64,000 bases of DNA, from the NCBI GenBank assembly GCA_021613535.1, contig CP075497.1, forward strand, positions 3,224,001-3,288,000. The letters run 5' to 3'. The notes beneath the pieces are model-generated. The model saw nothing but the letters and a program-made list of their open reading frames with translations. It had not been told where the DNA came from and made no database searches. This DNA comes from Adineta vaga (taxonomy: Eukaryota > Rotifera). The translations under genes were made by a program, and so were the position numbers. Positions 10,829 to 20,348 of the stretch are shown here, piece after piece; the first letter of the stretch is position 1; each line of letters begins with the position of its first letter.

Positions 10829-12750
10829 TTAAACTACTAAACGCACAAGTTCTTTCTTATTAACTTTTCCCATCGCATTTCGTGGTATATGATCGAGAAT
10901 AGTTATTGAATCTGGTAATGAATAACTTGGCAAGGATTGTTTTGAATATTGTCGGAGAGTATCAATTGTTAAATCTTTGATATTATTTAACGATTTTGGA
11001 ACAATAATAGCAACTATTTTTTGACCTAATGTTGGATCATCCATACCAACAACCGAACATTCAGATATATTTTTATGTTCTAATAGAACACGTTCGATAT
11101 CTAAGGCAGAGATTTTATAACCAGCACGTTTGATAATATCCATTGATTGTCGACCACGTATTGAGAAAACATTTTTTACAGAATCATATCGACAAATATC
11201 ACCGGTTTTAAAGAAAGTACCATCTGCAGTAAAAGTTGCACGAGTTTCATTTCGTTTTTGCCAATATTCTTTAAATAATGTTGGACTTTGAATATAAAGT
11301 TCACCTTCAATTGGTTCATCGGTATCTTAATACGAAAGAAATTAATTTTCTTAAATTATTAAAAAAAACAACAAGAATTGCAATGTTACTTTGAACTTCT
11401 ACTTTTGTATTATCACTATCAGCTTCGACTAAGATATCATAACCCATTGGTGATGATGCATTCTCTTTTGTAATTCGAATAACAACACCAGGCATCGGTC
11501 GCCCGACAGTACCTGGAATTCTTTCACCATTTAATGGATTTGTTAATGCCATACCACATTCTGTCATGCCATAACGTTCAAGAAGATTATGTCCAGTTAT
11601 TTCATACCATCGTCGATGAATACTTTCAGGTAGAGCTGCTGAACCACACATCATTAGACGAATCATTTGTGAACATTGTTCACGTACGAAATCTCTCGTT
11701 TGTGGACGTGATGCTAATTTCGTTTCATGATCTTTAATAAGTTTTGAATAAATTGTCGGTACAGCTGTAAAAACAGTAATATGTTGTTCAAAACCGGGAT
11801 GAACTAAATACTCCCATACCTAATATAAAATCGAATTATGAAATAAAACAAAATATATTTTCAATGAACCTTCGATGCATCGAAATGTGGAAGCATAATA
11901 GTTGTAGCACCAATATAAAGTGGAGTTAGAAGTGCATTGATGAGACCGTGTACATGATGAAGAGGTAAAACATGTAATATAACTAGAGACGAAAAGAGGA
12001 ATCAATTTATTAGCAAATTAGTTATTTTCTTCTTACCATCATCTTTTGTCCATCGCCATGCTTTAATCATCGAATCAACATGTGCTTGAACGGTATCAAA
12101 TGTTAAAACACATCCTTTTGGTTTTCCACTTGTTCCACTTGTATACACAATTAAAGCATTGGATCGTTCTGTTCGATCAATTGTTGTTGTTGATAGTAGA
12201 AGATCATCATTAACATCTTGATTAGTAAATTTCGTTGATAAATTCTTTTGATTTATATTAATAATTGGTAGATCCATTAGTGAATTACTTTTTAATGTTG
12301 ATTTAATCAATTCATTACTTTTATCATCACCAACAATTACTCCTCGACATTGTGCATCTGTCAAGAAATAGGCTAAGGATGAAGGTGGATGATGTGATGA
12401 GAGAGGAACCACAGTAGCACCAGCCATCCATGATGCCCACATAGCAACAACAAAGGATACATCATTTGGACATAAAACACCTAATTGAGTGTGACGTTTA
12501 TTTGATGTATCATCTGTTGATTTTTGTTGTTGACAAAGTGGAATAAGACGACGAGAAAGTTGATGTGAAAGAGAATAGAGTTGACCGTATAGGTATAGGA
12601 TGATGAATGATCGACTAAAGCCACATGATTTGCATAACGAGAAACAGATTCATAATAGATAGGTCGTGATGTTGATGAAAAACGAAATGAAGATTTGAAA
12701 TGAAAGATACTTTTTCGTATGGGAAAAATAATCGTACGAGAATAAAGCAT
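10829..12750 (-). CDS. ACSF3: ACSF3-like malonyl-CoA synthetase, copy A (apparent frameshift)
   Basis: An ANL-superfamily adenylate-forming enzyme. Known ACSF3 activates malonate to malonyl-CoA in mitochondria. Motifs in order: [11 protein letters not shown] (phosphate loop), [47 protein letters not shown], the adenylation Asp in GDIC, RGR hinge, [16 protein letters not shown], and the acyl-adenylating Lys in MGKVNKK. The N-terminus ([18 protein letters not shown], basic, Ser-rich) looks like a mitochondrial presequence; its ATG follows directly after a TTATTTACAG acceptor. Between VDHSSSYTY and QLYSLSHQL (about 12,585-12,605) the reading frame changes by -1/+2 with no possible intron, so this copy is either a recent pseudogene or carries a sequence error. 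Everything downstream is intact with normal introns. Confidence 0.85.
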
Positions 12751-12912
12751 CTGTAAATAAAATATTTTGATTGAATTTCTTTTAGATTTGTAAATCAATT
12801 TATATGATAATAAATGCTTAAAAGCTACACTAAACTAGATATTTTTTATGCACTAAAAGTGAAGTTAAAAACAATCACAAAAAAATATAAATTTCAACTT
12901 GAATTCTGTTCT

Positions 12913-14939
12913 TTATTTTTTTTGATCTTTTGATGATGGTGGGAAAAGTTTCGCACTTAATTCTTTCTTATTCACTTTTCCAACTGCATTTCTTTCAAGT
13001 TTATCAACAACTTTCAATTGAGTTGGACATTGATAACCAGGTAATTTCTTTTTACAATAATCTCGTAATTGTTCAAGTGTCAAATCTTGTTCTTTTTTGC
13101 CAGGTTGAAGAACAATAATTGCAGTAACACGTTCACCCCATTCTAAATCTTTCACACCGATAACAACACATTCACTAACAAGTGGATGATGAAGAATAAC
13201 TGTTTCAATATCTAAAGCTGATATTTTATAGCCACCCGATTTAATGATATCAACAGATGAACGACCAAGAATACGAAATGTATTATTATCTTTATCATAT
13301 TCAGCCATATCTCCTATAAAACAAATAGAATTATCTTTACTGATGTTTCCCATCTTGTTAAGATGTTTAGATGCATTTACCCATCATATAATACCCTTGA
13401 GAATCGAAAGCTTTTCGAGTTGCTTCTTCTTTATTGAAATAGTACTTGAATAGAGCTGGTCCTTTAACATACATTTCTCCTTGCACTTTTCCATCATGTT
13501 CTAAATGAATATCACAAAGAAAACTTTCAATCAATGTCTTTTGTTGGATCAATTAACCTTTTTGTAAAATTTTCACTTTATCATATGTTCCTTCAGCAAC
13601 AATTTGATCGTTATTCTGTTCATCTTTTTGAACTAAACGAACGGTTAAATCAGGCATTGGAAGGCCAACACGACCTTAAAACATATTTTCGTTCCATTAA
13701 ATTTTCGTTTGAAAAAGCAACAAAGTGTTTTACCAGCTAATTTTTTTCCATCAAGTTTATTGGATAAGACACGTCCGGTTTCCGATGAACCAAATTGTTC
13801 TACAATTTCAAAACCTGTTAAATCATGCCATTTTTGAAATGTTGATTCAGGCAAAGCTGCTGAGCCGGATAGAAAAAGTCTATGATGAAAACAAAAACTA
13901 AAGACAACTCTTTCAACAATTCATCAATACCGCATATGATCTGAACACCGTTTTTTGACATCTTTATTCTTAGATGATTTTGCGATATGTTCAATAAGTT
14001 TTATGTAAATTGTTGGTACAGCTGAGAATACATTAATTGGTGGATCCTTATCATTAAGAAGATGATCCCATGTCTAAAAACAACTTTCAATTACAAAATG
14101 AATAATAATCTAATTAACAACTTGTTCAGCATCGAATTTATTCATCATTACAACTGTTCCACCAGCATAGAGTGGTGACATAACACAATTAATCATTCCA
14201 TGAACATGATGAAGTGGAAGAACATTTAAAATCGTATCTTCTTTTGTTAAACGCCATGCATACAACATTGCATCCATTTGTGCTCGTAAAGTAGCAATTG
14301 TATGAACGACACCCTAAAAGACTTCTGTGTAGATACATAAAGAAAACATGATCAGGTGTTCTTTACTTTTGGTTTGCCTGTTGTTCCAGATGTATATAGA
14401 ATCAAAGCATCATCAGAACTTTTCGAAAAAATATCTAATTGTTGTTGGTTAGACGATTGAAGAACATTCTTTGTTTTGCCCAATTCAAGATCCTTATTAG
14501 TAAGTATAATCAATGGTATTTGAAATTTATCAGCCAATGGTCGAAGAATGTTTTCATATTCTGGTGAAACAATTAAATGCGAACATTTAGAATCATCGAT
14601 ATAATAATCAAGTAATGCTTGAGGATGATCTTTACAAAGTGGAATACATGTTGCGCGTGAAAGCCAACAAGTCCATTGAGCAACAACGAAGGATGCATCG
14701 GGATTGCAAAGAAAAGCAATACGTTTATTAGCTGATTTTTGTTTTTCATTTGAAACAGAAAGAAGTTTATCACGTAACTGAACAGATGCAGATAATAAAT
14801 GGGAATAAGAATATCGACCATTAGAATCAATTACAGCAATTTTATCAGAATTATCAAGTGCAGAACGATAAACCGAACGTTGAGATAGTAAGAGAAGATT
14901 TTTTTGATTGACAAAACGAAATAAAGATTGCCGAAGCAT
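12913..14939 (-). CDS. ACSF3: ACSF3-like malonyl-CoA synthetase, copy B (intact)
   Basis: A tandem paralogue of copy A with the same order of motifs: mitochondrial-type N-terminus MLRQSLFRFVNQKNLLLLSQ, YTSGTTGKPKG phosphate loop, [65 protein letters not shown] and catalytic Lys in VGKVNKKEL. Introns join in frame throughout, for example YYMM|GDMAEY and ILQK|EHDG. The A5 motif reads EQFGSSETG where copy A and human ACSF3 have ERYGMTE, so substrate or kinetics may differ. Its stop is 162 bp upstream of the copy A ATG on the same strand, which suggests duplication in tandem and possibly one transcript. A CTATTTTAG acceptor-like site lies about 43 nt before its ATG. Confidence 0.9.
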
Positions 14940-16033
14940 TTTGAAGTATGGAGAAAAAGGAGGAAAACAAATACTATGTACGATCTAAAATAGATTATCA
15001 AAGATATGGTAGAATGCTTTGAACTTTGTTCCGATTGATAAAAATAGACAACAAATGTTACGTTTTTGTCCTAATCTATCAAAAAGTACTAAGGGTACTA
15101 TTTTCGTTTTAGATTTATTCGTATCGTATTCCGTTGTACTCTTTTCTTTCGATCGTCGTTCGATGTACCTGAATTTTCGTAGTACTTTCGATTGGTTGTC
15201 ATCTCTTATCCAATCAATATCATATTCAAAGTTATGATAAATTAAATAGGTGGTGGTGCGAATACAGAACTAGTGGCAATAATATTACAGTTTTACTTGT
15301 CTATGATCTGCACGGTTCAAATTACTTAATTTAATGTTAACATAGCAAAATGTCCTGAACCAGCATGAATTAATGAATTTTAATGAAGTTATTTTTGGAA
15401 GAATAAACTTCATATAATGAACTATTATTCAATTTAATAGGATTTTTGTAAGAGAACATTGAGTTTTTTCTTGTTATGAAACGTCGTCTATCCAAGGAAG
15501 ATAATCAGAGCAATATAATACTAATTACTTTTAGTTCGAACAGTTCACAGAGAAGAAAATAGTATTATGAAATCAAAACTGAATAGTGATATCCGATAAT
15601 TGTATAAATATATCCAATATTCGTATAAAGTAACAATAAACATAGAGATTTATAAAGTGTCATGATACCATTCAAAGATTGTGTAGTATTATATCATGTT
15701 GATGAGAGTTATTTTCGTATAAAAAAAATTAGAAATGATCAGATCATGTCGATGTGATTTATAGTAATATTTGTATTCAATATTTATCGATGTGGAAGCG
15801 TTGGTAAAGAGAAACATCCAATTATATGTTGGGGATCGCATCTGTCTCATTAATTTTGAGTTTTCTTCTCTAAACATTCGTCTAGATTAAGCGAGAAAAA
15901 AAGAGAGAAAGAGAAGGAAAATCTGGAATAAACAGAAAATAATTGATTAGAGAGAAACATAGAAGGAAGTATTTCTTTATCTATTATTCATTACGGAAAC
16001 ACAAGAAACTAATTCATCTGTGTCATTGGCATC
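14940..16033. other. Intergenic region, divergent between ACSF3 copy B and GPCR
   Basis: About 1.1 kb of AT-rich DNA with no recognisable gene; a 72-codon open frame at 15019-15237 has no family resemblance. A purine-rich stretch (GAGAAAAAAAGAGAGAAAGAGAAGG-like) precedes the GPCR near 15890-15920. Confidence 0.4.
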
Positions 16034-17038
16034 ATGTTAAATGAAACAGAACATAATGTAATATTACAATATAATTTTATATCTCAACAATTAACAAAAT
16101 ATGCTGGTATTTTACTATATATTCTTTGTTTTTTTGGAACTATGATGAATATTCTATCATTTAAATGTCAAACATATAGAAATCGATCTTGTTCTCTGTA
16201 TCTTTTAATTGCTTCACTATTTGATTTTCTTCATTTAAATCTTGGACCTTTATCAAATATTATTGAATATGGTTTCAATTACAATTGGGCAATACATTCC
16301 ATTGCATTTTGTAAAATCAAACATTATCTTAATTTTATCTTTTCTGTTATATCAGCAACATTAACAACATTCGTTAGTATTGAACGATATATTCTCAGTT
16401 CAAGAAAAAATGCTAGATGGAAATATTGTACTCGACCTTTTGCAGTACGATGCATTCAGTTTACTATTCTATTCTGGTTGATTATTTCAATTCCTATTCT
16501 TTTTTGTTATACTCGTTCTCATCATATATCTCATAATGAACAATTTGTTTGCTCAAATACTTTTCATAGTTTTATCTGTAGATTAACTCAACTGTTATAC
16601 ATCTGTATATTCAATGGATTTCTACCTCCGATTATTATGATGATTTTTAGTTTATTAACTTGTCGCAATATTCAACAACTTCGACAACGATCATTATTAA
16701 AATCAGTTCTCATTCAAACAACAAACTATCAAATCACGACAATGTTTATTCTTCAATCAATTAAATCAAGTTTTACTTCACTTCCTTTTGCAATTTTCAA
16801 TACTTATTTATTACTTACAAATAAGATGCCGAAATCGGCATTGAATCAAGCAAAAGAAAATTTAATCTATCAAATAGTTTATTTACTTTTCTGGAGTAAT
16901 TATACAAGTTTTTTTGTTTACATGTATTCATCGGATATTTTTCGGAAACAATGGACAAAAACTTTGAGAAAATTGATGTATTATCTACGTAAAAGCAAAC
17001 AATCAAAATATTATTATCGTACGCAGTTAGTTCTATGA
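16034..17038 (+). CDS. Intronless rhodopsin-like seven-transmembrane receptor (orphan)
   Basis: A single 334-residue exon with seven hydrophobic segments. The N-terminus has a sequon (NET) and no signal peptide. TM1 contains GTMMNIL (Asn 1.50). TM2 contains LYLLIASLFDFL (Asp 2.50). A conserved Cys precedes TM3 (FCKIKHYL), and TM3 ends in SIERY, a variant of DRY. TM5 carries a Pro-rich FLPPIIMM, and the last segment has SNYTSFFVYMYSSDIFR, a diverged NPxxY followed by helix 8. The C-tail is short, basic and Tyr-rich. The overall pattern resembles the FMRFamide-receptor-like peptide receptors that are greatly expanded in rotifers, but the ligand cannot be named. It could be a chemosensory or neuropeptide receptor. 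It is isolated on both sides by non-coding DNA and is the only long single-exon gene here. Confidence 0.85.
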   Translation: MLNETEHNVILQYNFISQQLTKYAGILLYILCFFGTMMNILSFKCQTYRNRSCSLYLLIASLFDFLHLNLGPLSNIIEYGFNYNWAIHSIAFCKIKHYLNFIFSVISATLTTFVSIERYILSSRKNARWKYCTRPFAVRCIQFTILFWLIISIPILFCYTRSHHISHNEQFVCSNTFHSFICRLTQLLYICIFNGFLPPIIMMIFSLLTCRNIQQLRQRSLLKSVLIQTTNYQITTMFILQSIKSSFTSLPFAIFNTYLLLTNKMPKSALNQAKENLIYQIVYLLFWSNYTSFFVYMYSSDIFRKQWTKTLRKLMYYLRKSKQSKYYYRTQLVL

Positions 17039-17467
17039 AAATATGTTCAGTTTATTAATTAATAAAAGTAAAACTTGGTATATTTATGTTGGAAAGGTTT
17101 TTCTCGCGCCATTGCCTGACTTGCAATAGGTTTCAGATCATTGAGAATGCTCTACTTTTGTTGGTAATTTGGAAAGTCGAGATGTACTATTAATATCTCT
17201 GCATCTTAATACTAGATCATAAAAGTACGTCATAATTGATAGATATTGCAACGGAAACATGTTCAAGTAGGTTTCTCATGCATCTCATAGAATATTAATC
17301 TCTCCTTGAATGATGTAACGGAAGTCTAAAGTTTTATATGCACGTAATGATCTTTCAAAATCTTGCTGTTAATTGATGAAAAACGTGTTCATACAACTTT
17401 TAGATCTCTGTATTGAAAACTCTTAATGACTAAGTGTATTTCTGTTTTATGGTAATTTTAAAGTCAT

Positions 17468-17550
17468 AGTTGACTAAAATTATTAGCTTTTGAAAGATGA
17501 AAAAGAAACGAAGATTTTATGAATCACTATTATATTCATCATAATCTATA
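17468..17550. repeat. Duplicated segment A, left copy
   Basis: GTTGACTAAAAT...TTTTGAAAGATGAAAAAG and the following bases to ATAATCTATA recur with few differences at 19784-19866, in the same orientation. Confidence 0.75.
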
Positions 17551-18270
17551 AATTGTCGAGGTTTCTCAAAATCAAGCCTAGAATAATGAACATTGTATTT
17601 TAGTTCTACAAGTGTATTTCGTTAGTCATATTCACAAACATAATACTGATCAATATTTTTGTCATGTTGAAAAATGACCTGACACGTATTTGAATATTAA
17701 GATAGTGCAGTGTTCGACTGATGGATACTTCATCGATAGCAACTACTAAAATGATATGTGACCATATCAAAGTTGATTCAGCTGTTTCGTCTATAGAGTT
17801 ATAATAAAGAGTGCTTCGTTGAGTTGTATTGAGTACATGGTTGATTATCTTTATCGAATACAATGATTGTTGCTTGTATTCTAGAATAAATCCCACAAAT
17901 AGTCCCATAAATTCTATTATGAGAGAATGACTTTACTTAAAGTCCTCGGGCTATACTAGATAAAGACAAAGTTGTGGCAAACGAGAAGAGAAGATCTTTT
18001 CCAACAATCAGTAGTGTTAGCTAAGGAGTATTCAAATAATCTGAAAATTAATGCATTTCTTCTGACAATAAATAATTCGAAAGAATATTTTACAAATATC
18101 TTTTGATATATATATTCGACCAAAAAGTTTCATACTTTGTTAATTATTATCGAGTTTCTCTTCTCCCAATCTAAAAACCCTTGTGACTTTGATGGAGTAG
18201 AGAACTACATGTGAATGTTTGCTGTGCATCATGTGCTACAAGTAGAAACGAGATTAAAACGATTTGCATA
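17551..18270. mobile_element. 720-bp insertion flanked by a CTATA duplication
   Basis: In the right copy of the duplicated segment, blocks A and B are adjacent with one CTATA between them. In the left copy they are separated by this 720-bp block, and CTATA occurs on both sides (17546-17550 and 18271-18275). That is the expected footprint of an insertion with a 5-bp target-site duplication. The ends (AATTGTCGAGG... and ...GATTTGCATA) are not obvious inverted repeats, and I see no transposase; a 100-codon minus frame at 17606-17908 has no recognisable domain. Confidence 0.5.
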
Positions 18271-18331
18271 CTATACTTTGTCTTGTAATACGATAGAAAT
18301 TGAAAAGAAAGTGATCAGCTGTCCTGAATAT
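18271..18331. repeat. Duplicated segment B, left copy
   Basis: TATACTTTGTCTTGTAATAC through ATCAGCTGTCCTGAATATG recurs at about 19865-19927 in direct orientation, with about 5% differences by eye. Confidence 0.75.
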
Positions 18332-18352
18332 GGGAGTAGTGTAGAAATCGTT

Positions 18353-18575
18353 AACTCGATTCGAGTATTAAACTTATATATCTAGAAGTCGAAGCTTCGA
18401 GTTCTAAGCTAGTCCACCTCCAGACTTTGCTCTTTACCTTTAAACACCCCCACCCATACCCATACCCACATCCACTCTCGATTTGACATTTCAAATTTAT
18501 GATCTAAGGCTCAAAAGTTTAAAAGTTTAAAACTCGAATTCAAAAATTTAATACTCGAAACTTCTTTTCGAGTTG
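18353..18575. mobile_element. Small inverted-repeat (MITE-like) element
   Basis: The left end reads AACTCGATTCGAGTATTAAA and the right end, reverse-complemented, reads AACTCG...TTTCGAGTATTAAA, so the 223-bp unit has imperfect terminal inverted repeats of about 20-28 bp. The core contains a C-rich run (18445-18475) with CCCATA and CCCACA hexamers. No coding capacity. A MITE or a chance foldback are both possible. Confidence 0.5.
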
Positions 18576-19134
18576 TGCATGTATGCTGATTTCCATTTGA
18601 AATAAAGTCTCTTTTTTTGTCTCTAAATTCAGATTGAAATATAATAGATCATTGTATGGAAACAGACGGAAATTGTACGGTCAATTTTAGGTGACCATTC
18701 GAACTCTTCAAAGAAGAAATTTATGATACGAATAATAAGAAATATTGGTAAGAGATTGATATACCTCTTTTATTTATAGAAAGAAATTTTGTCTATTTAG
18801 AAGAATTAATTTCGAAAGCAGATGTTCAAGATTTCGATGTCAATTTTATGAAAGAATATGCAAAATTAAGCGAGCTCATGTTGTCTTCATTATTTGATTT
18901 GGAATGTAAACATTGATGTGCTTCTCTTTATTTCTTTTTTGTGAAAATATAATATGTCTATCAGAAATATACTAATAATTTGCCAGATTTGTGTATTCTT
19001 CTATGAAATATCGAACAATACTTTTTTAATAGAAAGACATAACAAATTATTTTCCTTATTTTGATGAACTATAAGGAAGGGGCTTAAAAAGCATTAAGTT
19101 CGTTTAAAAATTTATTATATTTATTGTATTTTCC

Positions 19135-19786
19135 TCTGACGAGGGAAGGTCCCCAACTGTCAAATCGCTTTCGATAGTCAGGAGTACGTGCATAACGTAA
19201 GTCCCAATGAGCTATGAATACTCTAAAAAGAGTTTGGGCCACTAGTTTATTACTGTTGAAGTACTTCATTTTTGCGATATTTTCAAGGGCAATGCTGCGG
19301 TCCCATTAAGGAACACAAGAAAAACAGGATTTCGAATTTTGACTTGAAACTTGACACAGAAGCAGTCTTGAGTAAGAGTATTTTATTGTAAAAGCTACTG
19401 ATCTGTTGGTTGTTCCTATGCTGAAATAAGAACATTAAAACCTGTCCTGAGAATACGAATGATGTAAGAAACATGCTTTTTAGCCGTATTTAAGGATAGG
19501 AACAATCAACAGATCTGAAACTTTCACAATAGACTACTCTCATAGAAACCTATTTGTGTGCAAAGTTTCAACTCAAAATTCGAAAATCATTTTTTCTAGC
19601 TCCTGGGAGAATGAAGCGGAACCACGGTATTGTGCTTTAAAATATCGCAAAAATGGAGTATCTCAAAAGTAATAAGCTAGCAGCCTAAACTCTTTTCAAA
19701 GTATTCATCGCTCATTGGGACTTACATTTATGCACATACTCCTGACTCGAAAGTGATTTGACAGTTGGGGACCTTCCACCGTCAGT
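19135..19786. repeat. 650-bp imperfect palindrome (foldback element)
   Basis: The two halves are inverted copies centred near 19,458. Matching landmarks include GAAGGTCCCCAACTGTCAAA on the left and its complement on the right, CCCAATGAGC with GCTCATTGGG, TTTTTGCGATATTTT with its complement, TGCTGCGGTCCCATT with a diverged partner, and CTGTTGGTTGTTCCTAT with ATAGGAACAATCAACAG near the centre. The arms differ by scattered substitutions and small indels, so the element is old or its arms were not identical. A short minus frame on the left arm is closed by a stop on the right arm. Its right end directly abuts the duplicated segment at 19784. Confidence 0.8.
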
Positions 19787-19927
19787 TAACTAAAAACATG
19801 AGCTTTTGAAAGATGAAAAAGAAACGAAGATTTTGTGAATCGCTATCCTATTCATCATAATCTATATTTACTTTGTCTTGAAATACGATAGAAATTGAAA
19901 AGAAAGTGATCAACTGTCCTAAATATG
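19784..19927. repeat. Duplicated segment A+B, right copy (unsplit)
   Basis: Segments A and B from 17468-17550 and 18271-18331 are adjacent here, joined at CTATA. This is the apparent empty-site counterpart of the left copy. Confidence 0.75.
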
Positions 19928-20348
19928 TTTGTGATATTGAGCATCGTATTGCCAGTTAGCATTCTCGCTTATTACATTAAATACAAGTCTACAGTACAGC
20001 CATTATTAAACGATTCTTTCTATCGACAGATGTCCTAATATACTGATAGAAAATTTCATACAATTTGATTGGAGTGATTATATATCCTTCATTCTTGCAC
20101 GTACAATCCATCGAATATTTCGCATATATTCTTGGCATCGCTTGTACTTAGCACATGCATTAATTTATCTTTTTAACTGTACTAGATTTAACACAGGAGA
20201 ATGTAGAAAAAGATAAATTTCTATTAGAATCCCTCGATAAAGCACGAGTATTTAATCACACCAGCGACTCTTATTCTTTCATAAAAATACTTGAATCGCT
20301 ATTACTTATAAACACGAAACTATCATCGGTCTTTGCTTTCATTTGAAG

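Larger units (their letters stand above)
17039..20348. other. Gene-poor repeat island
   Basis: This 3.3-kb stretch holds no convincing gene. It holds, in order: the left copy of a duplicated segment split by a 720-bp insertion, a small inverted-repeat element with a C-rich core, an imperfect 650-bp palindrome, and the right unsplit copy of the duplicated segment. The CAD 5' flank follows. Individual elements are listed separately. Confidence 0.7.

Noticed and set aside
15019-15237. 72-codon plus frame upstream of the GPCR
   Set aside because: No signal peptide, domain or codon evidence.
17606-17908. 100-codon minus frame inside the 720-bp insertion
   Set aside because: No transposase or other recognisable domain; may be chance.
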